A DNA stretch of 64,000 nt from Sediminicola sp. YIK13 (GTDB lineage: Bacteria; Bacteroidota; Bacteroidia; Flavobacteriales; Flavobacteriaceae): positions 2,584,501 through 2,648,500 of the forward strand of contig NZ_CP010535.1 of assembly GCF_001430825.1 (NCBI RefSeq), in the 5' to 3' direction. Below the pieces are notes generated by a model that did not search any database, was not told the origin of the DNA, and saw only the letters and a list, made by a program, of their open reading frames with translations. Each line of letters begins with the position of its first letter. Positions within the stretch are counted from its first letter, which is position 1. This document shows, in pieces, positions 7,862 through 17,116 of the stretch. The position numbers and the translations under genes were made by a program.

Positions 7862-7969
7862 ACAACTATTTGACTATATGACGATTAAACGAAGTTGAAC
7901 ATTCGTTAAAAAATACCAAAAATATGGGTGTCCTTAAATCGCAAACAAATTGAGGATATCAATAAAAAA

Positions 7970-7986
7970 GGGGCAATGAATGCCCC
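7970..7986 (-). terminator. Terminator of the sufABCD operon
   Basis: GGGGCA (7970-7975) pairs with TGCCCC (7981-7986), flanked by A6 (T6 on the minus strand) and T5. It lies 31 bases past the sufD stop and upstream of the sufS promoter on the same strand. Confidence 0.8.
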
Positions 7987-8016
7987 TTTTTAAATAGTAT
8001 ACAAAGTGATGCTTTG

Positions 8017-9333
8017 TTATAGATCAAATCCTAAATTAACCCCCAATTTATTGGCGATCAACTTATTGATTCTTGTTTTTAGCTCTGGAATACGTACACT
8101 GGCCAATACATTATTGGCAAAAGCATACATTAACAAGGCCCTTGCCTCTTTAAAAGGGATACCCCTAGACTGCAAGTAAAACAAGGCGTCTTCATCTAAC
8201 TGACCAATGGTACAACCGTGGGAGCATTTTACATCATCTGCAAAAATTTCCAATTGTGGTTTGGTATTGATGGTAGCCTTATCACTGACCAAAATATTGT
8301 TGTTCTGCTGAAATGCGTTGGTCTTTTGGGCTATTTTGTTCACAATGATCTTTCCATTGAAAACCCCTGTAGAATTATCGCCATAGATGCCCTTATAGTC
8401 CTGGTGACTCTCACAGTTAGGTTCAATATGGTGCACCAAGGTATGGTGGTCCACGTGTTGTTTTTCTCCCAAAATGGTTACCCCTTTCATGATAGAATCT
8501 ATATATTCCCCGTTCTGGTAAAAATTAAGGTTGTTACGGGTCAATTTTCCTCCAAAGGAGAACGTATGCACCCTTACCACACTTTTATCTTTCTGGTCGA
8601 TATACGTATTGTCTATCAAAGAAGCCGATGCACTATCGTTCTGCACCTTGTAATAATCCACATTAGCACTTTTGGCAGCGAATATTTCGGTCACAGAGTT
8701 TGTAAACACCTCATTGGTAGTTAGGCTTTGGTGACGCTCAATAACCTGTAATTCTGCGTTTTCCTCTGCTACGATCAAGCTGCGGGGCTGTAACATCATT
8801 GCCGCTTCATTACCTGTAGAAAAGTGTATGATCTCTATCGGTTTTTTGGGCACCTTGTTCTTTGGGATATAGATATAGGCCCCTTCTTTACTAAAGGCGG
8901 TGTTCAACGTAGTCAAAGACTCATCTTTAGAGGCAATTTTATTAAAATACACATCAATTACCGCTTTGTAGCTAGGTTTGTTCAATGCAGAACTCATCAA
9001 ACAGATATCCACTCCATCGTGGGTTGTCTCTGAAAGATAGGAACTGTACACCCCATCAATAAAAACAATCTTATAACTATCTATCTCATGTAAAAAATAC
9101 CTTTTTACATCCTTATATTCCAAAGAGGTCTCTTTTTTAGGAAACACACTGAAATCTACCTTCAGCAGGCTGTTCAAAGATGTATATTTCCAAGCTTCCT
9201 CTTTTTTGGTAGGGAACCCTTTAGTTTCAAAATTCTTGATGGCCTCAGAACGGATGTCGTGTACCGGATGGTCCACATCTACATTGTTCTCAAAAGCCAT
9301 AAAGGAAGAAACCAATTTCTCTTTTAAATCCAT
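8017..9333 (-). CDS. sufD: Fe-S cluster assembly protein SufD
   Basis: Scaffold partner of SufB in the SufBC2D complex. The 438 residues show the beta-helix core and conserved C-terminal region DDVKCSHGCTIGQLDEDALFYLQSRG typical of SufD/SufB (only partly quoted: KCSHGCTIGQLD), where the His is needed for cluster assembly. The frame can be opened at a TTG at 9342, but the ATG at 9333 (MDLKEKLVSSF) is preferred. It is the last gene of sufABCD, starting 69 bases after sufC, and is followed by an intrinsic terminator. Confidence 0.94.
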   Translation of the reverse strand: MDLKEKLVSSFMAFENNVDVDHPVHDIRSEAIKNFETKGFPTKKEEAWKYTSLNSLLKVDFSVFPKKETSLEYKDVKRYFLHEIDSYKIVFIDGVYSSYLSETTHDGVDICLMSSALNKPSYKAVIDVYFNKIASKDESLTTLNTAFSKEGAYIYIPKNKVPKKPIEIIHFSTGNEAAMMLQPRSLIVAEENAELQVIERHQSLTTNEVFTNSVTEIFAAKSANVDYYKVQNDSASASLIDNTYIDQKDKSVVRVHTFSFGGKLTRNNLNFYQNGEYIDSIMKGVTILGEKQHVDHHTLVHHIEPNCESHQDYKGIYGDNSTGVFNGKIIVNKIAQKTNAFQQNNNILVSDKATINTKPQLEIFADDVKCSHGCTIGQLDEDALFYLQSRGIPFKEARALLMYAFANNVLASVRIPELKTRINKLIANKLGVNLGFDL

Positions 9334-9402
9334 TTTTTTCAATTTTCAGTTCTCAACCCATTTTTGTTGGTCATGCCCACAAACCTGTGCTGTTCACTCC
9401 AA

Positions 9403-10155
9403 TTATACTGCAGTTTCCGGTTTCAACCAGTCGTATCCTTTTTCTTCCAGCTCCAATGCCAATTCCTTGCCACCGGACTTTACAATTTTACCATTGTGCA
9501 ATACATGTACAAAATCTGGTACTATATAGTCCAACAAACGCTGATAGTGTGTTATAACGATTACCGCGTTGTCCTTACTTTTTAATTTGTTCACCCCATT
9601 GGCAACGATACGCAGGGCATCGATATCCAATCCGGAATCAGTCTCGTCCAAGATGGCCAATTTTGGCTCCAACATGGCCATTTGAAAAATTTCATTTCGC
9701 TTCTTTTCCCCTCCAGAAAACCCTTCATTCAAGGATCTGGATAAAAATTTACGGTCAATTTCCAAAAGTTCTGATTTCTCACGGATCAGCTTCAGCATTT
9801 GATTGGCAGGCATATCCGCTTGTCCTTTAGCTTTGCGGGATTCATTGATGGCCGTTTTCATAAAGTTGGTCACGGACACCCCTGGTATTTCCACAGGATA
9901 TTGGAACGAAAGGAAAATCCCCTTATGGGCCCTTTCTTCCGGTGACATATCTTCCATATTCTCACCTTCCAATTCCACGGATCCCTCAGTCACTTCAAAT
10001 TCTTCTTTTCCGGCAATCACCGAAGCCAAAGTACTTTTCCCTGAACCGTTGGGTCCCATGATGGCATGCACCTCTCCTGCCTTTACCTCTAGGTTAATCC
10101 CATTAAGTATCTCCTTGTCTTCTACACTTGCATGTAGGTTGTTGATTTTAAGCAT
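9403..10155 (-). CDS. sufC: Fe-S cluster assembly ATPase SufC
   Basis: ABC-type ATPase that drives conformational change of SufBD during cluster assembly; cytoplasmic, not a transporter. From ATG 10155 it has 250 residues: Walker A GPNGSGKST (34-42), signature LNEGFSGGE (142-150), Walker B LAILDETDSGLD (166-177) and the switch His in VIVITHY. A TTG two codons upstream (10161) is less likely as the start because homologues begin MLKI. It lies between sufB (50 bases) and sufD. Confidence 0.96.
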   Translation of the reverse strand: MLKINNLHASVEDKEILNGINLEVKAGEVHAIMGPNGSGKSTLASVIAGKEEFEVTEGSVELEGENMEDMSPEERAHKGIFLSFQYPVEIPGVSVTNFMKTAINESRKAKGQADMPANQMLKLIREKSELLEIDRKFLSRSLNEGFSGGEKKRNEIFQMAMLEPKLAILDETDSGLDIDALRIVANGVNKLKSKDNAVIVITHYQRLLDYIVPDFVHVLHNGKIVKSGGKELALELEEKGYDWLKPETAV

Positions 10156-10205
10156 GTTCAATTTTTTATATATAGTAACTTACTCTTATTGTGTATGGTC
10201 CTCGG

Positions 10206-11651
10206 TTATCCTACAGACCCCTCTAAACTGATTTCCAAAAGTTTTTGTGCTTCCACAGCGAACTCCATCGGCAGCTTGTTCAATACCTCTTTGCTAAAGC
10301 CATTTACAATCAGGGCAATAGCCTTTTCTGTATTTATTCCCCTTTGGTTGCAATAGAAAATCTGGTCTTCCCCGATCTTACTCGTGGTAGCCTCATGTTC
10401 TATCTGCGCAGTTTTATTTTTTACTTCAATATATGGGAACGTATGTGCTCCACATTCGTTGCCCATCAATAGGGAATCGCACTGTGAAAAATTTCTGGCA
10501 TTTTCTGCCCTACTATTTATCTGTACCAACCCTCTGTAACTGTTCTGTGATTTTCCGGCAGAAATACCCTTCGAGATAATGGTACTCCTTGTATTTTTAC
10601 CCAAGTGTATCATTTTAGTACCTGTATCTGCCTGCTGATGGTTGTTGGTCACAGCAATAGAATAAAACTCACCTATGGAATTATCTCCTTTAAGGATACA
10701 GGAAGGATATTTCCAGGTTACTGCAGAACCGGTCTCAACCTGTGTCCATGATATCTTGGCGTTCTTTTCACAAATACCCCTTTTGGTCACAAAATTGTAC
10801 ACGCCACCTTTTCCTTCTTTGTTTCCTGGGAACCAGTTCTGTACTGTTGAATATTTTATTTCTGCATCATCCAGGGCAATAAGTTCCACCACGGCTGCAT
10901 GCAATTGATTTTCATCCCTGGACGGTGCGGTACACCCTTCCAAATAACTTACATAACTGCCTTCATCTGCAATTACCAAAGTCCTTTCGAACTGTCCGGT
11001 ACCGGCTTGGTTGATCCTAAAGTAAGTGGAAAGTTCCATTGGGCAGCGAACTCCTTTTGGAATGTAACAGAAAGATCCATCTGAAAAAACCGCTGAATTT
11101 AAAGCAGCATAGAAATTATCTTTTTGAGGTACCACAGTCCCCAAATGCTTGCGCACCAATTCAGGATGCTCTTTTATAGCTTCTGAAATAGAACAGAAAA
11201 TGATTCCTTTTTCCGCCAATGTCTTTTTAAAAGTTGTAGCTACAGAAACCGAATCCATTACGATATCCACGGCTACACCTGCCAATTTCTTTTGTTCATC
11301 CAAAGAGATCCCCAACTTTTTAAAGGTCTCCAACAATTCTGGATCTACCTCATCAATACTATCGTACTTAGGCTTCTTATTTGGTGCTGAATAATAGGAA
11401 ATTGCCTGAAAATCTGGTTTGGTATAATGTACATTGGCCCATTCCGGCTCTGTCATTTCCTTCCAGACACGAAAAGCTTCCAATCGCCAATCTGTCATCC
11501 ATTGTGGCTCTTCCTTCTTTTTGGAAATAGCCATTACGATGTCTTCGTTAAGACCATTTGGAAAGGTATCCGATTCTATATCCGTGTAAAAACCGTATTC
11601 ATATTCTTTGGTCTCCAGCTCCTTCTTTAATTCTTCCTCTGTATATGCCAT
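10206..11651 (-). CDS. sufB: Fe-S cluster assembly scaffold SufB
   Basis: Scaffold on which the nascent cluster is built from SufE/SufS sulfur. The 481-residue protein from ATG 11651 ([12 protein letters not shown]) has the family's conserved segments [58 protein letters not shown] (with the Cys that is conserved in the cluster-assembly site) and [21 protein letters not shown]. An in-frame TTG seven codons upstream (11672) is rejected as the start. It is the second gene of sufABCD. Confidence 0.96.
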   Translation of the reverse strand: MAYTEEELKKELETKEYEYGFYTDIESDTFPNGLNEDIVMAISKKKEEPQWMTDWRLEAFRVWKEMTEPEWANVHYTKPDFQAISYYSAPNKKPKYDSIDEVDPELLETFKKLGISLDEQKKLAGVAVDIVMDSVSVATTFKKTLAEKGIIFCSISEAIKEHPELVRKHLGTVVPQKDNFYAALNSAVFSDGSFCYIPKGVRCPMELSTYFRINQAGTGQFERTLVIADEGSYVSYLEGCTAPSRDENQLHAAVVELIALDDAEIKYSTVQNWFPGNKEGKGGVYNFVTKRGICEKNAKISWTQVETGSAVTWKYPSCILKGDNSIGEFYSIAVTNNHQQADTGTKMIHLGKNTRSTIISKGISAGKSQNSYRGLVQINSRAENARNFSQCDSLLMGNECGAHTFPYIEVKNKTAQIEHEATTSKIGEDQIFYCNQRGINTEKAIALIVNGFSKEVLNKLPMEFAVEAQKLLEISLEGSVG

Positions 11652-11710
11652 ATTAGCAACTTTACTCCCCAAAAGGGATTTTACATGTTATCCTTTATTC
11701 TTTAAGCCTG

Positions 11711-12040
11711 TTACAATGAAAAGCTTTCACCACACCCACAGGTCCTCTGCGCATTTGGGTTATTGAACACAAAGCCTTTCCCGTTTAGTCCGCCTGAGTA
11801 TTCCAAGGTAGTGCCCACTAGGTACAAAAAACTCTTTTTGTCCACAATGATCTTTACCGCGTTATCCTCAAATATTTTATCTGACTCCTCAATTTTATTG
11901 TCAAAACTAAGGTCGTATGAAAGTCCACTGCAACCCCCGCTTTTTACACCCACACGGACATAATCTTTTTCCGCATTATAGCCGCCCTCCGTCATTAAGG
12001 AGACCACTCTATGTTTGGCTGTTTCCGATACTTTAATCAT
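11711..12040 (-). CDS. sufA: SufA/IscA-type iron-sulfur carrier protein
   Basis: A-type carrier or scaffold protein (HesB/IscA family) of 109 residues with the three conserved cysteines C37 (SGGCSGLSY) and C101/C103 (RTCGCGESF) at the expected positions. It heads the sufABCD operon: a TATATTTG -7 element lies 30 bases upstream and sufB starts 59 bases after its stop. The symbol follows the operon context; sequence alone would also fit erpA or iscA. Confidence 0.92.
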   Translation of the reverse strand: MIKVSETAKHRVVSLMTEGGYNAEKDYVRVGVKSGGCSGLSYDLSFDNKIEESDKIFEDNAVKIIVDKKSFLYLVGTTLEYSGGLNGKGFVFNNPNAQRTCGCGESFSL

Positions 12041-12069
12041 ATCTAATTGGATTTATTCTAAATAATTTA

Positions 12070-12077
12070 CAAATATA
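12070..12077 (-). promoter_or_regulatory. Putative promoter -7 element of the sufABCD operon
   Basis: Minus strand TATATTTG matches TAnnTTTG, 29 bases before the sufA ATG. No clear TTG was found upstream, which could mean activator dependence, but this is speculative. Confidence 0.55.
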
Positions 12078-12190
12078 AGGTATATGTAGGGTTTTCCCAT
12101 ACGTCCTAACATTAATATAACGTATTTAAGTATAGGATTTTCCTATGTTCAAGGAATTTTAAAGAAATTAATTTTTCCCAAAACAACAAA

Positions 12191-12233
12191 AAAAACCAAC
12201 AAAAAGTTCCGAGAACAATTTATTGGTTTTTTA
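12191..12233 (-). terminator. Terminator of the small lipoprotein gene
   Basis: AAAAAACCAA (12191-12200) pairs with TTGGTTTTTT (12224-12233), with an inner GTTC/GAAC stem in the loop. It lies downstream of the minus-strand gene ending at 12266. Confidence 0.65.
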
Positions 12234-12265
12234 CTTGGAATTACACGTGGGCAATCTAGCTTATC

Positions 12266-12484
12266 TTAGTTGTCGTCACCGATTTCTTCAATTTTTTTAT
12301 CGATTTCTTCATTTACTTCTTTGTCCGCTTTTTCTCCTGCTCTTTCAAGGATGCCCTTTTCTTCTGTTGCTTCTTCTTTTACCTCTTTTTCAATAACAAT
12401 TGTTTTTTCTTTGGTCTCCCTACAAGAAACCAATGACAAGGTCGAGAAAGCCAATATAGCCAACGCAAAAATTACTTTTTTCAT
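12266..12484 (-). CDS. Small charged lipoprotein
   Basis: A 72-residue protein with a lipoprotein signal peptide (MKKVIFALAILAFSTLSLVSC, cut here at the Cys, C21). The mature part is almost wholly Glu/Lys/Asp (for example EKEVKEEATEEKG and EIDKKIEEIGDDN), with no domain, likely extended or helical. The frame reaches further upstream but the ATG at 12484 fits the signal peptide. Function unknown. It has its own terminator and is divergent from thiL. Confidence 0.75.
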   Translation of the reverse strand: MKKVIFALAILAFSTLSLVSCRETKEKTIVIEKEVKEEATEEKGILERAGEKADKEVNEEIDKKIEEIGDDN

Positions 12485-12578
12485 ATGTATTATGATTTTA
12501 GAATTGAGCAATGTACAATTATTGTCCGGCATCTGGGAAATTAAATTCCATTTCTATATTAATCAGACATATCCTTCT

Positions 12579-12586
12579 TATTTTTG
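12579..12586 (+). promoter_or_regulatory. Putative promoter -7 element for thiL
   Basis: TATTTTTG matches TAnnTTTG only 4 bases before the ATG at 12591, so the message would be leaderless or nearly so. Confidence 0.55.
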
Positions 12587-12590
12587 CAGC

Positions 12591-13640
12591 ATGCTTGAAA
12601 ATAAAAACACAGAAAACACATCATTGGAGTCTTTAGGGGAATTTGGTTTGATAGAACATCTGACCAAAAATTTCACCCTAAAAAATGAATCCTCCATTAA
12701 AGGCATCGGCGATGATGCCGCAGTTTTGGACTTTAAAGAAAAGAAGGCCGTCATTTCCACCGATTTATTGATTGAAGGGGTCCATTTTGATCTCAGCTAT
12801 ATGCCGCTAAAGCATTTGGGTTATAAATCCGTGATGGTAAACCTATCCGATATTTATGCCATGAATGCCAAGGCGACACAGGTTACGGTTTCTATTGCCG
12901 TTTCCAACCGTTTCCCTTTAGAAGCCCTAGAAGAATTTTATAGCGGCGTGGCCTTGGCCTCGGAAATCTACAACGTAGATGTTGTGGGAGGGGACACTAC
13001 TTCCTCTACCAAGGGGATGTTGATCAGCATCACCGCCATTGGGGAGGTAATAGAAGAAGATATTGCCTACAGAAATGGGGCAAAACCCAACGACCTATTG
13101 GTAGTTTCTGGAGATTTGGGAGCCGCATATTGCGGACTTCAGGTCTTGGAGCGTGAAAAGGAGGTTTTTAAAGTGAACCCGAACAGCAATCCGGACCTTT
13201 CCATGTATACGTACATTGTGGAGCGTCAATTAAAACCAGAAGCAAGAAGGGATATTATAGAACTTTTGAAGACACTGGATGTAAAGCCTACTTCCATGAT
13301 CGACATCAGTGACGGTCTATCATCGGAAATATTGCATCTATGCAAACAGAGTGGGGTAGGGTGTAATTTGTTCGAAGACAAGATTCCTTTGGATCCAACT
13401 GTAATAGCCGCCTGTGAAGAATTTAATATAGACAGCACTTTGGTAGCGCTCAGCGGAGGCGAGGACTACGAGCTATTGTTCACCATAGACCAAAAAGAAT
13501 TCCTGAAAATAAAAGGCAATCCCAATTTAACCGTCGTGGGGCACATGACAGATCAAAACGAAGGGGCACATTTAATCTCCAGGAATAATTCAAAAATTCC
13601 TTTAACCGCTCAGGGCTGGAACTCCTTTTCCAATGACTAA
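12591..13640 (+). CDS. thiL: Thiamine-monophosphate kinase ThiL
   Basis: Phosphorylates thiamine monophosphate to thiamine pyrophosphate, the last step of TPP synthesis. It has 349 residues of the PurM/AIR-synthetase-like fold: GIGDDAAVL (38-46) with the metal-binding Asp pair, VNLSDIYAMNAKAT, VVGGDTTSS and the C-terminal ALSGGEDYELLF. The open frame extends about 320 bases further upstream, antisense to the small lipoprotein gene, but the ATG at 12591 gives the correct N terminus and sits just after a TAnnTTTG element. Its stop abuts the stop of the convergent small gene. Confidence 0.94.
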   Translation: MLENKNTENTSLESLGEFGLIEHLTKNFTLKNESSIKGIGDDAAVLDFKEKKAVISTDLLIEGVHFDLSYMPLKHLGYKSVMVNLSDIYAMNAKATQVTVSIAVSNRFPLEALEEFYSGVALASEIYNVDVVGGDTTSSTKGMLISITAIGEVIEEDIAYRNGAKPNDLLVVSGDLGAAYCGLQVLEREKEVFKVNPNSNPDLSMYTYIVERQLKPEARRDIIELLKTLDVKPTSMIDISDGLSSEILHLCKQSGVGCNLFEDKIPLDPTVIAACEEFNIDSTLVALSGGEDYELLFTIDQKEFLKIKGNPNLTVVGHMTDQNEGAHLISRNNSKIPLTAQGWNSFSND

Positions 13641-13895
13641 CTAGGCAACTTGTTGCGTGGTAGTCCTATGTTTTTTCTGATATAAATGTTCAAGGGTATT
13701 ATTGATATCCTGTCGTTCAGGGGTCAATCTAGAAAGATTGCCACTAACATCTGTGGTCACTTCCTTTTGACAGTGGATACATTTGTACTCCTTAATGTGG
13801 AAGGTAACTCTTTTTGATACCGCGTAGTGATGTCCAAAAATGCCGCAGCAAAAGGAGCTGAGCTTTGTGCCGTAGTTAGAAAATACTTTTTTCAT
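13641..13895 (-). CDS. Small CxxC-containing protein
   Basis: An 84-residue protein starting at ATG 13895 (MKKVFSNYGTKLSSFCCGIF). Cys residues occur in FCCGIFGHH and in YKCIHCQKEVTT (a CxxC pair), consistent with a small zinc ribbon or knuckle together with the nearby His; the C-terminal half is polar and helical (RLTPERQDINNTLEHLYQKK). Short proteins of this layout are common in Flavobacteriia and have no assigned function. The frame is open to 13946 but the Lys-rich start at 13895 is preferred. Convergent with thiL; the two stops are adjacent. Confidence 0.65.
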   Translation of the reverse strand: MKKVFSNYGTKLSSFCCGIFGHHYAVSKRVTFHIKEYKCIHCQKEVTTDVSGNLSRLTPERQDINNTLEHLYQKKHRTTTQQVA

Positions 13896-14166
13896 AATGT
13901 AGGTTTTTAGGTGCGCATTGGTTCGGTTTGGGGACCTTAAATGCAAAAGTTAGACTAGGTTTCTTCGGGGTAATAGCAACTCATTGAACTGCTTTCATTT
14001 AACAACGCTATTAGATACGTTAATATTGGGTGAATTGGATGTTTTTTTTTACTTTTTTCGATGAACGTAACCTTTTTTCTCGAACCTTCATATTTTAACC
14101 CGATGAAATACACGTTTTGCCGTATGTGATTTTCCACTATCTTTCGCTCGATTTTTTTTACCAAAT

Positions 14167-15456
14167 ATGAATAAGACCAAAGAAACCCTAATCACCGCCT
14201 TTGCCCTTTTTTCCTTGTTTTTTGGTGCGGGAAATTTAATATTACCGCCATTATTGGGATTTAAATCCGGAAACCTATGGTGGTTGGTGACCCTTGGGTT
14301 TTGTATCTCCGCTGTGCTCATCCCCATCATGGGAATTTTGGCACACGCAAAACTACAGGGAACCATCTTCGATTTTGGCAAAAAAGTGTCCCCAACCTTC
14401 AGCTTGGTCTATTCTGTTATTATATACGCCATTTCCGTTAGTTTGCCATCGCCAAGGACAGCCTCGGTGACCCATGAGATCGCCATTCAACCTTTTTTTG
14501 AAACCCCCTATCTCCTAACCAGTATTATATACTTTGCCTTAGTTTTTCTTTTTGTGATCAACAGGTCCAAGTTATTGGACATTTTGGGCAAAATCCTGAC
14601 CCCGGCCATTATTTTGATCTTATTGTTGATTATAGGCACCACCCTATTTTATGAAGATTTCAATTTTGGGGTTTCCCAGTTTAAAAGTCCTTTTACCGAT
14701 GCCATCCTCGAAGGTTACCAGACTTTTGATGCCATAGGCGCAGTAGTGGTAGGTGGAGTGATCATTGTCTCCATCAATTTAAAAAGTACAGGTTCTTATG
14801 CTGAGAAAAAAAGTCTTATCCGCCGAGCAGGGTGGTTGGGAGGGCTATCCCTTTTTCTAATCTACGCTGGACTTATCTTATCTGGCGCCCTCATGTTTAA
14901 TAGGTTTGATCCTGAAATTACCAGGGTGGCATTACTGACCGGGATAAGCACAAATACCCTAGGCGGCACAGCTAATTTGTTTTTAAGCCTTTTGGTTAGC
15001 TTGGCTTGTTTTACTACTGCAGTAGGCGTCGTAACGGGTACGGCCGACTTTATGAAATCGAGGTTTAAAGAATCACAGTCGGCCTATACCATCACAGCCG
15101 TTATCGGTTGTCTACTGGGGGTGCTTATGGGACAGTTTGATGTAGCGTACATTATCGCCGTGGCCTTACCAGCCCTTATGTTCATATACCCAATTACCAT
15201 AGTCCTGATCTTATTGAACGTCGTTCGGGAGAAATGGGCGACGGCCTTTGTTTTTAGGGCAGTAATTTTAATGACCACCATTTTTAGCATCCCCGATTTT
15301 ATGAACAGCATCAGCCTTGGGAGCTATATGGAAAAGATAAACCCCTTTATCCCATTGAGCGACTATAGCCTGGGATGGGTATTGCCCGCCTTTGCAACTT
15401 TTATAATTGCGAATCTTATTGAACAAAAGTCTACAAAAACAAAAGGGAATCAATAA
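14167..15456 (+). CDS. brnQ: Branched-chain amino acid transport system II carrier protein (BrnQ)
   Basis: Inner-membrane symporter of the LIVCS family taking up Leu, Ile and Val with a cation. The 429 residues contain about 12 hydrophobic helices and the conserved N-terminal FALFSLFFGAGNLILPPLLG, characteristic of this family (residues 11-30), plus FDAIGAVVVGGVIIVSI in the middle. It is a single gene with its own terminator, convergent with the aminopeptidase gene. Substrate is by family only. Confidence 0.92.
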   Translation: MNKTKETLITAFALFSLFFGAGNLILPPLLGFKSGNLWWLVTLGFCISAVLIPIMGILAHAKLQGTIFDFGKKVSPTFSLVYSVIIYAISVSLPSPRTASVTHEIAIQPFFETPYLLTSIIYFALVFLFVINRSKLLDILGKILTPAIILILLLIIGTTLFYEDFNFGVSQFKSPFTDAILEGYQTFDAIGAVVVGGVIIVSINLKSTGSYAEKKSLIRRAGWLGGLSLFLIYAGLILSGALMFNRFDPEITRVALLTGISTNTLGGTANLFLSLLVSLACFTTAVGVVTGTADFMKSRFKESQSAYTITAVIGCLLGVLMGQFDVAYIIAVALPALMFIYPITIVLILLNVVREKWATAFVFRAVILMTTIFSIPDFMNSISLGSYMEKINPFIPLSDYSLGWVLPAFATFIIANLIEQKSTKTKGNQ

Positions 15457-15468
15457 ATTATATAAAAA

Positions 15469-15492
15469 AGAGGGGCATTAAATAGCCCCTCT
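15469..15492. terminator. Bidirectional terminator between brnQ and pepP
   Basis: AGAGGGGC (15469-15476) pairs with GCCCCTCT (15485-15492), with A6 on the left and T5 on the right; convergent genes on both sides. Confidence 0.8.
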
Positions 15493-15544
15493 TTTTAAGA
15501 TATTGTTCAATGCCTTTTTGAGAACAGTTCTCGGCACTAAGGTA

Positions 15545-16837
15545 TTATTGATTCATCAACGACTCAATTTCTTCAACTTCAATCGGGATATTTCCCATTA
15601 AATTGAAAGGCTCACCTTTTTCTTGGATCACCACATCATCTTCCAATCGTATTCCAAAACCTTCTTTAGGAATATAAATTCCGGGTTCCACCGTAAAGAC
15701 CATGTTTGCCTTCATTGGGGTCTTTAATAATCCATAATCATGCGTGTTCAACCCAATATGGTGACTGGTACCGTGCATAAAATACTTTTTGTATGCCGGC
15801 CAGTCCTTATTTTCATTTTGCACATCGGCCTTGTCCAACAAGCCCAAACCAAGAAGCTCCGAGGTCATCAGTTGCCCCACCTCCTTGTGGTATTCTGCCC
15901 AGATCGTGCCCGGCACCAACATTTTGGTCGCCTCATTTTTTACCCTGAGCACAGCTTCATAAACCGCTTTCTGACGTGCAGTAAACTTTCTATTCACAGG
16001 GATGGTCCTGCTTAGATCACTGGAATAATTGGCATATTCCGCCGCAACATCCATCAATAACAAATCCCCATCCTTACACTGTTGGTTGTTGACCACATAG
16101 TGCAGCACATTGGCATTGTTCCCAGATGCGATGATAGGAGTGTAAGCAAAGCCCTTGGATTTATTCCTCAAAAACTCGTGCATCAACTCCGCCTGAATCT
16201 CGTATTCCCAGACACCAGGTTTTACAAACCCCAACAATCTCCTAAAGCCCTTCTCAGTGATATTGCAGGCCGTTTGCATTATATCCAGTTCTTCTGGCTC
16301 CTTAATACCTCTGATCTCCTGCAAAATAGGATTGCTCTTTGCCCATTGGTGGGCTGGGAAATCTGCCTTACATTTCTTAATGAAGCGGTCTTCCCGTGTT
16401 TCGGTAACAACAGCTTGTCTGTAATGCTCATTGGTATTGAAATAAATCGTTTCCGCCTCCGTCATGAGGTCAAAGAATATCTTGTCGAAATCACTCAACC
16501 AATACACGGTATCTATCCCCGAAACTTCAGTAGCTTTTTCCTTGGTCAGTTTTTCGCCCTCCCACACAGCGATATGGTCATTGGTCTCGGTCACAAATAA
16601 TATTTCCCTGTGCTTTTTGTCCATGGCATCCGGAAAAAGAAGCAATAAGGTTTCTTCCTGGTCGGCACCACTTAGGTAAAAAATATCACGATGTTGCTCA
16701 AAGGCCAAGGTACTATCTGCACCTATAGGGTATACATCATTGGAATTGAAAACAGCAATGCTCTTCGGCTTCATTTGGGCCATGAACTTTTTGCGGTTTT
16801 TAATAAATAATGAATTGGGAATTAGATCGTATTTCAT
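15545..16837 (-). CDS. pepP: Xaa-Pro aminopeptidase (aminopeptidase P family, M24B)
   Basis: Cytoplasmic metallopeptidase removing an N-terminal residue preceding proline. The 430 residues comprise the AMP_N domain (about 1-140) and a pita-bread M24 domain with all five dinuclear metal ligands: D263 and D274 (LLLMDVAAEY, YSSDLSRT), H359 (HGTSHHIGL), E384 (FTVEPGIYI) and E399 (RLEDDVV), almost the same numbering as E. coli PepP. No signal peptide. A promoter-like pair lies about 100 bases upstream. Confidence 0.93.
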   Translation of the reverse strand: MKYDLIPNSLFIKNRKKFMAQMKPKSIAVFNSNDVYPIGADSTLAFEQHRDIFYLSGADQEETLLLLFPDAMDKKHREILFVTETNDHIAVWEGEKLTKEKATEVSGIDTVYWLSDFDKIFFDLMTEAETIYFNTNEHYRQAVVTETREDRFIKKCKADFPAHQWAKSNPILQEIRGIKEPEELDIMQTACNITEKGFRRLLGFVKPGVWEYEIQAELMHEFLRNKSKGFAYTPIIASGNNANVLHYVVNNQQCKDGDLLLMDVAAEYANYSSDLSRTIPVNRKFTARQKAVYEAVLRVKNEATKMLVPGTIWAEYHKEVGQLMTSELLGLGLLDKADVQNENKDWPAYKKYFMHGTSHHIGLNTHDYGLLKTPMKANMVFTVEPGIYIPKEGFGIRLEDDVVIQEKGEPFNLMGNIPIEVEEIESLMNQ

Positions 16838-16938
16838 CTGTTGATTTTGATTAATTTCTTGTTACATGGAACTCTCAAAAACAAGTGCTTTTTACAGCCT
16901 CTTTATTTTAGGTATTTCCACAAATTTTTCGAGTTTCC

Positions 16939-16967
16939 CAAAAGTAGCGAAATCAATATCCAATCAA
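16939..16967 (-). promoter_or_regulatory. Putative promoter of pepP
   Basis: Minus strand: TTG (16965-16967), 18-base spacer, TACTTTTG (16939-16946). It implies a 5' leader of about 95 bases before the ATG at 16837. Confidence 0.5.
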
Positions 16968-17116
16968 AAAAAAGCGACCTGTAATTAAATTTCTTTAACT
17001 TTTATTTATACAATACTCAGCTTTGGACCCATCAAAATTACCCTATCATACAAACACTTTTGGCAATGGAACAAATTGCTTAACTTACCCCCTATTCTCT
17101 AACTCATTTTATATCA

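Noticed and set aside
12270-12590. Long N-terminal extension of thiL
   Set aside because: It lies antisense over the small lipoprotein gene; the promoter and homologous start fit ATG 12591.
13955-14164. 69-codon minus-strand ORF upstream of brnQ
   Set aside because: It reads through an AT-rich gene-free stretch, has no promoter, terminator or recognisable domain, and covers the brnQ upstream region.
16866-16988. 40-codon plus-strand ORF upstream of the BNR-repeat gene
   Set aside because: It runs antisense across a good promoter of the minus-strand aminopeptidase gene and has no signal of its own.
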